Positions 1-6,535 of a stretch of DNA of 36,793 nucleotides are shown here, one piece after another (position 1 is the stretch's first letter; every line of letters begins with the position of its first letter). Both the position numbers and the translations under genes were made by a program. The stretch lies in the NCBI GenBank assembly GCA_018882895.1, contig VERF01000020.1, positions 1 through 36,793 on the forward strand. Direction: 5' to 3'. The notes beneath the pieces were generated by a model. The model worked only from the letters and a program-made list of their open reading frames with translations. It had not been told where the DNA came from and searched no databases. Source of the stretch: Candidatus Kapaibacterium sp. (GTDB lineage: Bacteria; Bacteroidota; Ignavibacteria; Kapaibacteriales; Kapaibacteriaceae).

Positions 1-192
1 ATTGTTGTTCCGAATCGATCGCATGTTCCCGCATCCTTGCAGATGCGAGCTCATGACGGGGGTAGATTTAAAACCTACCCTTTGCATGGTTTTCTTGTCT
101 CTTTCCTTCCGGCTGTCAAAGAACACCTGGCGCCGGCACGAAGCCTTTGCCTCCCTTGCACACATTTTGCGTGTTGTGCGCGGCGGGAACTG
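1..192 (-). promoter_or_regulatory. Leader of a 16S rRNA operon running off the left edge
   Basis: Read on the minus strand, this stretch ends at base 1 with GGAACAACAAT, which matches the bases expected immediately before the 16S start (ACAAT-GGAGAGTTTGATC in Chlorobi-type 16S genes). It carries a boxA-like antitermination motif (125-114) and two perfect hairpins: 30-47 (CGCATC/GATGCG) and 60-80 (GGGTAG/CTACCC). It has no convincing coding content. The 16S gene itself lies outside the window, so this call is an inference from the leader layout and the terminal bases. Confidence 0.6.
114..125 (-). promoter_or_regulatory. boxA-like rRNA antitermination motif
   Basis: The minus strand reads TGTTCTTTGACA, close to the E. 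coli rrn boxA core TGCTCTTTAACA, which recruits NusB/NusE to prevent early termination of rRNA transcription. Its position about 110 bases before the proposed 16S start fits such a role. The embedded TTGACA could be mistaken for a -35 box, but no -10 hexamer follows at 17 bp. Confidence 0.55.
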
Positions 193-225
193 CGAACATA
201 CGGCAAAGGGGGTATACGCTCCAAA
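193..225 (-). promoter_or_regulatory. Candidate rRNA operon promoter, Bacteroidota type
   Basis: The minus strand has TTTG (225-222), a 21-bp spacer, then TATGTTCG (200-193), one mismatch from the Bacteroidota -7 consensus TAnnTTTG. The spacing fits the TTTG-N19-21-TAnnTTTG architecture. Transcription would start near 186 and run through the boxA and hairpins to the 16S gene beyond base 1. Confidence 0.4.
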
Positions 226-263
226 TGTTTTTCCACCGCCGCCGCACCTTCGGTGCATTCCGA

Positions 264-584
264 TCAGGCGGGGTCTGCAAGCCCCCTGCCGTCACGTTGC
301 GCAGGGTCAGATGCTCGTAGAAAGAACGCCCGGAAAAAGACGGTCTCCGGGATGAGCAGAAGGGCAAGACTGAGCGTGTCCGACGTGAACAGGTCCCCCG
401 GCCGGGCCGGCGCGGGCATGATGATCCGCGCAATAGGTCCGGTCATCGCCCACAGAATGGTGAACACAAGGGCACACGTGGCCACGGCCAGAAAGCCGCC
501 CTTGAGGCCGTCACGCTGCCACCGTGCCGTAAAGGCATAGATGGCGCCGACAACGTGAATGTGGTAGATAAGGAGATCAATCAT
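264..584 (-). CDS. Small conserved-type membrane protein, function unknown
   Basis: The product is 106 residues with three likely membrane segments: about 4-18, 29-56 (hydrophobic with a TGPIARIIM end) and 70-89 (SLALLLIPETVFF). It carries no catalytic motif that I recognise. Its start codon overlaps the radC start on the other strand: the two ATGs share the palindromic CATG at 582-585. No clear ribosome binding site precedes it. It lies upstream of the rRNA leader in the same direction, with only about 40 bp to the proposed rrn promoter. The hydrophobic pattern and the position between two functional units favour a real gene over a shadow frame, but no function is assigned. Confidence 0.6.
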   Translation of the reverse strand: MIDLLIYHIHVVGAIYAFTARWQRDGLKGGFLAVATCALVFTILWAMTGPIARIIMPAPARPGDLFTSDTLSLALLLIPETVFFRAFFLRASDPAQRDGRGLADPA

Positions 585-1281
585 GGAAGATCAACACCGG
601 AACCGTGAAGGGATTGCAAAGATGCAAAACCAAGACCGACCACGCGAGCGCTTGGTGCGCCTCGGTGCGTGGGCACTCAGTACGCAGGAACTGCTGTCAC
701 TGCTAATAGGTGCAGGGTCGGGCGCCGGTAGCGCCGATGAGATAGCGCAGGCACTGTTGACGCGCTACGCGTCACTCATCGACATGGCTGGACGAGACGT
801 GGCGGAGCTGCGAAATGTTGCCGGCATGGGCCTGGCCAAATCAGCCGCCCTCTGCGCCGCCTTCGAACTGGCGCAGCGCATCCAATCGGAACCGTTCGCC
901 GATCGCACAAGCATCACCTCGCCGGCCGTGCTGGCGCGAATGCTCGCCCCACGCATGCGGCACCTGAAGAAGGAGACGTTTGTTGTGGTGCTGCTCAATG
1001 CCGCCAATCAGATCATCCGGCACCTGAACGTCAGCGAAGGTTCGCTCAATGCCGTCATGATCCACCCGCGCGATGTGTTTCGGCTGGCCATCGCAGAGTC
1101 TGCCGCCGCCATTATCCTGGCACATAACCACCCGTCAGGTAACACCGAACCGTCGAACGAAGACCTGACCATCACGCGCCAACTTGTCGAGGCAGGCCGC
1201 ATCGTCGATATTCGCGTTCTGGATCACATCATCATCGCCGGAGACGACTACACGTCGTTCGTGGAACGACGGCTGATCTGA
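583..1281 (+). CDS. radC: RadC family JAB/MPN protein
   Basis: The 232-residue protein has the full RadC layout: an N-terminal DRPRERLVRLGAWALST segment, a helix-hairpin-helix around residues 75-90, and a C-terminal MPN/JAB domain. The metal-site motif HNHPSG sits at 181-186, followed by SNED at 191-194. RadC proteins are widespread but their biochemical role is unresolved; the old DNA-repair label is not well supported. The start at 583 has a strong AAGGAG at 570-575 with 7-bp spacing. An internal ATG at 622 would give a length closer to typical RadC proteins and cannot be excluded. The 583 start overlaps the start codon of the divergent membrane-protein gene. Confidence 0.9.
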   Translation: MEDQHRNREGIAKMQNQDRPRERLVRLGAWALSTQELLSLLIGAGSGAGSADEIAQALLTRYASLIDMAGRDVAELRNVAGMGLAKSAALCAAFELAQRIQSEPFADRTSITSPAVLARMLAPRMRHLKKETFVVVLLNAANQIIRHLNVSEGSLNAVMIHPRDVFRLAIAESAAAIILAHNHPSGNTEPSNEDLTITRQLVEAGRIVDIRVLDHIIIAGDDYTSFVERRLI

Positions 1282-1352
1282 AACACCAGCACACGACGTG
1301 ATTCGTCGTTCGCACGCATCGCTATGAGACACCCAACACCAGCCCCCTAACC

Positions 1353-2210
1353 ATGGCGTTCACCGATTACTACAAAGAACTTGAACTCGAGCGCGGCGCC
1401 TCGGAAGACGAAATCAAGAAGGCCTTCCGACGCCTCGCCCGTATGCACCACCCCGATGCAAACCCTAATGACCCAACTGCCGAGGAGCGGTTCAAACGGA
1501 TCAGCGAGGCGTATGAAGTACTGAGCGATCCGGCCAAGAAAACCAAGTACGATCAACTGTCGCGGCAAACCTCGGGCTTCTCCGGCAAAGGGGGCTTTGC
1601 AGGATCCCCAGGCTCCGGGTTTTCGATGGACGACGTGGGCGATATGTTCACGGGAACGTCGTTTGGCGATCTCCTGTCCGAACTCTTCGGGCAGTCCCGC
1701 CCAACACAACGCCGCTCCTCTACGCGCCAGCGCACCACCACGCGGCCGGCACCGGTCTATACCGTGCGGCTGACGCTCGAAGAGGCGTTCTCCGGTGCGT
1801 CTAAGCGCCTCACGCTCGGACAGACCACAGCAGACGTGACATTTCGTCCGGGCATCACAAGCGGACAGCGCCTGCGCATCGCCAATGTCGAACTCGAGGT
1901 GACAATCCCGCCCCATCCGCGATACCGCCGAGAAGGCAATGACCTGCACGTACGCCAGCAGGTGCCGCTTACCACCGCGCTGCTCGGCGGACGCGTCGAT
2001 GTGCAGACACTCTCGGGCATGCTGGCCGTAAATGTGTCGGCCGGTACGCCGAATGAAAAGCGACTTCGGCTCAAAGGTCAAGGCATGCCGACGTATGATG
2101 CTCCCGATGTAAGGGGCGATCTGTACGTGACCCTTGAGGTGATGATCCCGGCATCTCTTACCGATGAGCAACGCACACTGGTGGAACAACTTCGCCAGAG
2201 CGGCATCTGA
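1353..2210 (+). CDS. DnaJ-class co-chaperone of CbpA type (no zinc finger)
   Basis: The 285-residue protein begins with a J domain (about 1-70) holding the HPD motif at 33-35, which stimulates DnaK ATPase activity. A Gly/Phe-rich linker (about 74-95, GFSGKGGFAG) and an Arg/Thr-rich stretch (about 112-128) follow, then a DnaJ C-terminal substrate-binding domain from about 133 to the end. The CxxCxGxG zinc-finger repeats of true DnaJ are absent, so this is a CbpA/DnaJB-like cytosolic co-chaperone. It lies 71 bp after radC and 38 bp before an ABC ATPase gene, all on the plus strand. No obvious Shine-Dalgarno sequence precedes the ATG. Confidence 0.92.
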   Translation: MAFTDYYKELELERGASEDEIKKAFRRLARMHHPDANPNDPTAEERFKRISEAYEVLSDPAKKTKYDQLSRQTSGFSGKGGFAGSPGSGFSMDDVGDMFTGTSFGDLLSELFGQSRPTQRRSSTRQRTTTRPAPVYTVRLTLEEAFSGASKRLTLGQTTADVTFRPGITSGQRLRIANVELEVTIPPHPRYRREGNDLHVRQQVPLTTALLGGRVDVQTLSGMLAVNVSAGTPNEKRLRLKGQGMPTYDAPDVRGDLYVTLEVMIPASLTDEQRTLVEQLRQSGI

Positions 2211-2248
2211 TAGTGCGACAGCTCGGCAGGGTTGCGTAACGTTGCAGC

Positions 2249-3211
2249 ATGACGCGTATACGCTTCGATGCCGTGAGCAAGTCCTACGGCCCGGTCGAAC
2301 CGCTTCGACAGATCTCGTTCTCGATCGAACCCGGTGAGTTTTTCGTCCTGGTCGGCCCATCCGGCTGCGGCAAAAGCACCCTTCTGCGTATGATCGCCGG
2401 ACTTGAATCGGTCACTTCCGGACGTCTGCTGTTCGATGACGAGGTCATGAACGACGTCGAACCACGCCAGCGCGATGTGGGAATGGTCTTCCAGAACTAT
2501 GCCCTGTATCCACATCTTACGGTGGCAGAGAACCTTGCCTTCCCCCTCCAGATACGCAAGCAGTCACGCCAAGAGATCGACGCTGCCGTCGAGCGCATAG
2601 CCGCATCACTCGGCCTTTCGCAGCTGCTTTCGCGCAAACCCAAGCAACTGTCGGGCGGCCAGCGCCAGCGCGTTGCCGTCGGACGCGCGATCATTCGCAG
2701 ACCGCGCGTCTTTCTGTTCGATGAGCCCCTTTCCAATCTCGATGCTCAGCTGCGCTCCCACATGCGCACTGAACTGCGCACTCTGCAACGCGAGCTTGGC
2801 GTAACGACCGTGTATGTTACGCATGATCAGGTGGAGGCCATGACAATGAGCGATCGCATGGCGATCCTCAACAATGGCATCATTCAGCAGATCGGGACTC
2901 CGGCCGAGATCTATGACCGGCCGGCCAACACCTTCGTTGCCTCGTTCACCGGCAGTCCGCCGATGAACCTCATCACGTATGACGGACGCACTCTGGGTGC
3001 TCGACCCGAGCGATTGCACACTCAGCCATGTCAGGGTGCTCATGAACTCCCCGTTACGATCACGTCCGTGGAGTTCGTCGGACACGAGTGGCTGATCCAC
3101 GCACGCACGGCTTCCAACATCATCACCATGCGTCGGTCCGATGATCCCATGATCGCCGTGGGCACATCTGCCATGTGGTATGTGCATCCAGAGGATGCAC
3201 GCTGGTTCTGA
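2249..3211 (+). CDS. ABC transporter ATP-binding protein, MalK/UgpC-like
   Basis: The 320-residue ATPase shows Walker A GPSGCGKST at 36-44, the Q-loop Gln at 82, signature LSGGQ at 134-138, Walker B FLFDEP with the D-loop SNLD soon after, and the switch His in VTHDQVEAM. The sequence around QNYALYPHLTVAENL is typical of carbohydrate-importer (CUT1) ATPases such as MalK, UgpC and MsmX. A short TOBE-like C-terminus follows (LGARPERLH), but the protein is about 30-50 residues shorter than typical MalK. No permease or binding-protein gene is adjacent, so it may be a shared ATPase serving permeases encoded elsewhere. The substrate cannot be told from the sequence. Confidence 0.88.
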   Translation: MTRIRFDAVSKSYGPVEPLRQISFSIEPGEFFVLVGPSGCGKSTLLRMIAGLESVTSGRLLFDDEVMNDVEPRQRDVGMVFQNYALYPHLTVAENLAFPLQIRKQSRQEIDAAVERIAASLGLSQLLSRKPKQLSGGQRQRVAVGRAIIRRPRVFLFDEPLSNLDAQLRSHMRTELRTLQRELGVTTVYVTHDQVEAMTMSDRMAILNNGIIQQIGTPAEIYDRPANTFVASFTGSPPMNLITYDGRTLGARPERLHTQPCQGAHELPVTITSVEFVGHEWLIHARTASNIITMRRSDDPMIAVGTSAMWYVHPEDARWF

Positions 3212-3236
3212 CCCGATGAGACTGGCGCGTATCGAT

Positions 3237-4115
3237 TCAGCGCCGTTGCCACTGCACTACAATGTGCGAGCGCTTATTGACGACTGCGTTTGCCAATGAG
3301 TCGACGCCGCGCCATAGCCAATGCGGCATCCACTGCAGAAATGGATACGTACGAAGAAACAGCAGCACCTTGTTGCCAAAACTCTCCCACGTGCAGATCA
3401 CATCCGAACCGGTTGGGGTAAGCCCCTTGAGAACATTCTCATCGAAGCTGTGTATGTGCGCGTGAAGGGGCGTGCGGCGATTGCAGTGGATGCACAGGCA
3501 GAACTTGATCTTCTCCTTGTACGGCGTTGAGAGGATCAGCGAACCGCCGGGCTTGATCACTCGCATGAGCTCATGCACGAACGCCCGCGGGTCAGGCACG
3601 TGCTCAATGATCTCCGAGGCAATGATGGTATCAATGCTCCCATCGGCAAATGGCAAGGCAAAGGCATCGGCAACCAAGGCGCAGTGCGTCGGCAGAGGAT
3701 AGTTCTCCAGGGCCCGTTTTGGATTTGTCAGTGATACGTCCACCGAGCAGACTGTGACGCCCCTTGGACAAAGCGTGCGGGCTACCCAAGCGCGACCGCA
3801 TCCGACATCCAGCACCGTCCTTGCCCGAGGGTCGAGTCTGCGCAAGATGGCCTCCTGCAGACGGCGCTCGTCGTGAGCCGTAGCCGGATCCTCGCGCTCC
3901 TCAAAGTAGTCGAATACCTCGGCATCCGTCTGGTAATGCTCAACGTACTGCTGATTCCGCGTATCGGCATCCAGCATGATGGGAATGCCGCTGAAAATCT
4001 CATATCGCTCACCACCTTCGGCCACCAAAGCATGGTCATCGATGGACAGAGGCCGATGAGACCTTGGCTCGACCAGGTGGTCTAGCAGAAATGGATGAAT
4101 TTGCTGGTCGGACAT
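3237..4115 (-). CDS. SAM-dependent class I methyltransferase
   Basis: An N-terminal Trm112-like segment (LLDHLVEPRSHRPL to FSGIPIML) precedes a Rossmann methyltransferase core. SAM motif I is VLDVGCGRAW, the acidic end of strand 2 is VCSVDVS, and the post-motif is IIASEIIEHVPDP followed by IKPGGSLILSTP. Methyltransferases with this layout often modify small molecules or surface glycans, but the substrate is unknown here. A CIHC pair lies in the C-terminal part. I start it at 4115 (MSDQQ), giving 292 residues, because AGCAGG lies just upstream; an ATG at 4142 would add nine residues but has no ribosome site. It is convergent with the ABC ATPase gene, 25 bp apart. Confidence 0.85.
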   Translation of the reverse strand: MSDQQIHPFLLDHLVEPRSHRPLSIDDHALVAEGGERYEIFSGIPIMLDADTRNQQYVEHYQTDAEVFDYFEEREDPATAHDERRLQEAILRRLDPRARTVLDVGCGRAWVARTLCPRGVTVCSVDVSLTNPKRALENYPLPTHCALVADAFALPFADGSIDTIIASEIIEHVPDPRAFVHELMRVIKPGGSLILSTPYKEKIKFCLCIHCNRRTPLHAHIHSFDENVLKGLTPTGSDVICTWESFGNKVLLFLRTYPFLQWMPHWLWRGVDSLANAVVNKRSHIVVQWQRR

Positions 4116-4251
4116 CCTGCTTTCAGAGTAGGGGACATGCATGACACTTTTGACAAACTACGGCTTTTGACAGGCCAACGACTGCCGATCTGGGAACCAC
4201 TTGGGCCGGATTGACGTATCTTCTTTTTCTGCAAAACATAGCGTAGCCGCA

Positions 4252-4731
4252 ATGAATGACGATCTAGCACAACCAGAGGTCGGGCTAACTGACTCCAGAA
4301 ACGCTGAACACATGTTGCGTGTCCTTCACGGACATCTGAAGCGCAAGCGTGATGGTATCCGCACGTTGGCCGCCGACATCAATACTCTTGGCGAGCACGG
4401 GCATCTGCAAAGGCAGATAGCCAATGATCTGAGAGATCGCCTCTTGGCTCTGGTTCGCCGCGAAGATGAACTTACTTGGGCTGAGCGACAGATCCTCGAG
4501 CGGGATTCTCACATCGAAGAGCGCATTCGCTTTCATTACCCAGCAATGCCGAATCATCTTGTTGTGGTCTGCATCTGTATTGTCGATGGATTGTCAACAA
4601 ACGAGATCGCTTCCGTAGTCTGTAAGTCCGTCAAAGCAGTCGACCACTATCGGCAGGAGATCCGCCAGATACTCGGTCTTCACGGCGATCGGTCGTCGCT
4701 TCAGCGACATCTTCTCTCGATCGTTCGCTAG
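4252..4731 (+). CDS. Small LuxR/GerE-type HTH protein, no receiver domain
   Basis: The 159-residue product (from the ATG at 4252) has a charged helical N-terminal half rich in Arg/Glu/Leu (about 25-95), likely a coiled-coil or four-helix region, and a C-terminal HTH. In the HTH, IVDGLSTNEIASVV followed by SVKAVDHYRQEIRQILGL follows the GerE pattern. It resembles the DNA-binding end of Bacteroidota regulators but lacks a phosphoreceiver or sensor domain. It is divergent from the methyltransferase and convergent with hbd. A possible promoter is TTGACG at 4211-4216, with a weak AT-rich -10 near 4235. The ORF remains open back to a TTG at 4201, but that region looks like promoter. Confidence 0.7.
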   Translation: MNDDLAQPEVGLTDSRNAEHMLRVLHGHLKRKRDGIRTLAADINTLGEHGHLQRQIANDLRDRLLALVRREDELTWAERQILERDSHIEERIRFHYPAMPNHLVVVCICIVDGLSTNEIASVVCKSVKAVDHYRQEIRQILGLHGDRSSLQRHLLSIVR

Positions 4732-4766
4732 CTCAAACCTTCTGCTTGTGCATTAGAAATGCGGCG

Positions 4767-5618
4767 TCAGTAGCTGTAGAACCCCTTGCCGGTCTTGCGG
4801 CCTAGATGTCCGGCTGCGACCATTTTGCGTAGCAGCGGGCATGGGCGGTACTTCGAGTCGCCCAGCCCCGTGTGAAGCACTTCCATGATGCTGAGGCACA
4901 CGTCGAGCCCGATAAAGTCTGCCAGCGTCAGCGGCCCCATTGGATGGGCCATGCCGAGTTTCATCACCGTGTCGATGTCTTCAACCGAGGCGATTCCTTC
5001 CATCACACAGTACACCGCCTCATTGATCATTGGCATCAGAATGCGATTCGAGATGAATCCCGGATAGTCCTGCACTTCCACCGGCACCTTACCCATCGTC
5101 TCGGCCATCGACTTGATGGTGGCATAGGTTTCATCACTCGTGGCCAGTCCTCGGATGATCTCACATAGCTTCATCACCGGAACCGGATTGAAGAAGTGCA
5201 TACCGATGAACTTGTCGGCGCGTGATGTGCCCCCTGCCAACTCCGTGATCGAGATCGATGAAGTGTTACTGGCTAGAATCGCTTCGGGCTTGCACACTCT
5301 GTCGAGTGTAGCAAAGATCTGACGCTTGATCTCGAGACGCTCACTTGCTGCCTCGATCACAAGGTCTGCGCCCGTTGCCCCCTTCTCAAGATCCGTGGCC
5401 GTGCTGATTCGGCCAAGCACCTCGGCCATCTGCTCGGCTGTGATCGTTTCCTTCTTTACCTGGCGCTCGAGGTTCGTCGTGATGGTCTTGATCGCACGCT
5501 CGGTTGCGGCCTCCGATACGTCGACGAGGGTGACCATGAAGCCGCTCTGGGCAGCCACGTGAGCAATTCCATTGCCCATTGTGCCGCCGCCAATGACGGT
5601 GATCGTTGAGATGCTCAT
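4767..5618 (-). CDS. hbd: 3-hydroxybutyryl-CoA dehydrogenase
   Basis: The 283-residue protein opens with [18 protein letters not shown], the NAD-binding GxGxxG fold of the 3-hydroxyacyl-CoA dehydrogenase family. It continues with [10 protein letters not shown] and the catalytic-His region [13 protein letters not shown], and the C-terminal domain includes [13 protein letters not shown] and [11 protein letters not shown]. It oxidises 3-hydroxybutyryl-CoA to acetoacetyl-CoA, or the reverse, in butyrate or fatty-acid metabolism. Length matches the short bacterial Hbd form. GGAG lies 9 bp before the ATG. lgt is 49 bp upstream in the same direction. The acyl-CoA dehydrogenase at 19191 could supply the preceding oxidation step. 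Confidence 0.93.
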   Translation of the reverse strand: MSISTITVIGGGTMGNGIAHVAAQSGFMVTLVDVSEAATERAIKTITTNLERQVKKETITAEQMAEVLGRISTATDLEKGATGADLVIEAASERLEIKRQIFATLDRVCKPEAILASNTSSISITELAGGTSRADKFIGMHFFNPVPVMKLCEIIRGLATSDETYATIKSMAETMGKVPVEVQDYPGFISNRILMPMINEAVYCVMEGIASVEDIDTVMKLGMAHPMGPLTLADFIGLDVCLSIMEVLHTGLGDSKYRPCPLLRKMVAAGHLGRKTGKGFYSY

Positions 5619-5646
5619 GTGCTGTGACTCCGTGAAAAAGGGAGCG

Positions 5647-5654
5647 CAAAAATA
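5647..5654 (-). promoter_or_regulatory. Possible -7 element for hbd
   Basis: TATTTTTG on the minus strand is a perfect TAnnTTTG match, 29 bp before the hbd ATG and just beyond the lgt stop codon. No TTTG element is visible at the expected upstream distance, which falls inside lgt coding sequence. If real, hbd can be transcribed independently of lgt. Confidence 0.3.
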
Positions 5655-5667
5655 GGTCGAAGGGGGC

Positions 5668-6456
5668 TTATCCGTTTCCGGTTTGACGCCGCGATCGCAA
5701 AAGAAAGACCAATCCTGCGGCGATGAACGGGATACTCAGGATCTGCCCCATGTCGATGGGCAGGGTTGCCTCGAAGTCAACCTGACGTTCCTTCAAAAAC
5801 TCGATCAGGAATCGACTCGTGAACAGAAGCACCATGAACAAGCCGATGATCATTCCGGGTCGTCTGGTTGCCACGCCCGATCGATACAAGCGCCACAAGC
5901 CAATGAACAATGCGAGGCATACCAAGGCTTCGTAGATCTGCGTAGGATGTCGGGCAAGGGGCTCGGCGTCCACCCGCATGAACCAGAAGCCCCATGGCAC
6001 ATCCGTCGGACGACCAATGATCTCGGAGTTCATCAGGTTGCCAAGGCGGATGCACATCCCCGATAGGGCAGCCATGATGGCCAACCGGTCAAGCAACCAT
6101 AACATCGAGTAGGACGGCAATGCACGGTGAAACAGAAACAGTCCGGTGATGATGCCAAGCGCACCACCGTGGCTTGCCAGCCCCCCGTGCCAGATGGCGA
6201 TCACTTCGAATGGATCGTCAAGAATGAGGCTTGGTTCGTAGAAGAGGACGTGACCCAGCCGCGCACCTAGGACGGTGCCGAACATCATGTAAAGCGTCAA
6301 ACGATCAAGATCAACCAACGGTTTCTTCTCGGCCTGGAAGACGCGCTTCATCGTCATGTAACTGAGCATGAAGGCCGTGGCAAACAGCACCCCGTACCAT
6401 CGCGGCGAAAGAGGCCCAATGGTGCCGATAACCGGGTCAACATTCCATTCGATCAT
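5668..6456 (-). CDS. lgt: Prolipoprotein diacylglyceryl transferase
   Basis: This inner-membrane enzyme attaches diacylglycerol to the lipobox cysteine of prolipoproteins, the first step of lipoprotein maturation. The protein is strongly hydrophobic with about seven membrane segments. It carries the family motifs [12 protein letters not shown], the signature region [15 protein letters not shown] (key Arg, Asn and Glu), and HPTQIYEA. I choose the ATG at 6456 (MIEWNVDP, 262 residues) with GGGGGA about 11 bp upstream. The frame extends to 6492, but that part lies within the terminator of the upstream gene. At least three lipoproteins in this window (11689, 13088, 30705) would be substrates. Confidence 0.93.
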   Translation of the reverse strand: MIEWNVDPVIGTIGPLSPRWYGVLFATAFMLSYMTMKRVFQAEKKPLVDLDRLTLYMMFGTVLGARLGHVLFYEPSLILDDPFEVIAIWHGGLASHGGALGIITGLFLFHRALPSYSMLWLLDRLAIMAALSGMCIRLGNLMNSEIIGRPTDVPWGFWFMRVDAEPLARHPTQIYEALVCLALFIGLWRLYRSGVATRRPGMIIGLFMVLLFTSRFLIEFLKERQVDFEATLPIDMGQILSIPFIAAGLVFLLRSRRQTGNG

Positions 6457-6474
6457 GGTTGCAAACATATCCCC

Positions 6475-6510
6475 CAAAAACAACGCGCCCAACCGAATGG
6501 TTGAGCGCGC
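6475..6510 (-). terminator. Rho-independent terminator after the PD40/OmpA gene
   Basis: On the minus strand an 11-bp stem (6509-6499 with 6494-6484, one G-T pair) closes a 4-base loop and is followed by TTGTTTTT. It lies 26 bp after the stop of the large OmpA-family gene and immediately before lgt. Confidence 0.85.
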
Positions 6511-6535
6511 TAGAATTTCAGTAGTGTGAGGAAGC

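Noticed and set aside
110-120. TTGACA (minus strand) as a -35 box for the rRNA operon
   Set aside because: No -10 hexamer at 16-18 bp; the wider TGTTCTTTGACA fits boxA better.
2-540. Plus-strand frames over the first 540 bp and the minus-strand frame at 116-433
   Set aside because: They lie over the rRNA leader and the membrane-protein gene in other frames, and the peptides have no recognisable pattern.
2249-3211. A sugar-transport operon around the MalK-like ATPase
   Set aside because: Neighbours are a co-chaperone and a methyltransferase; no permease or solute-binding protein is present.
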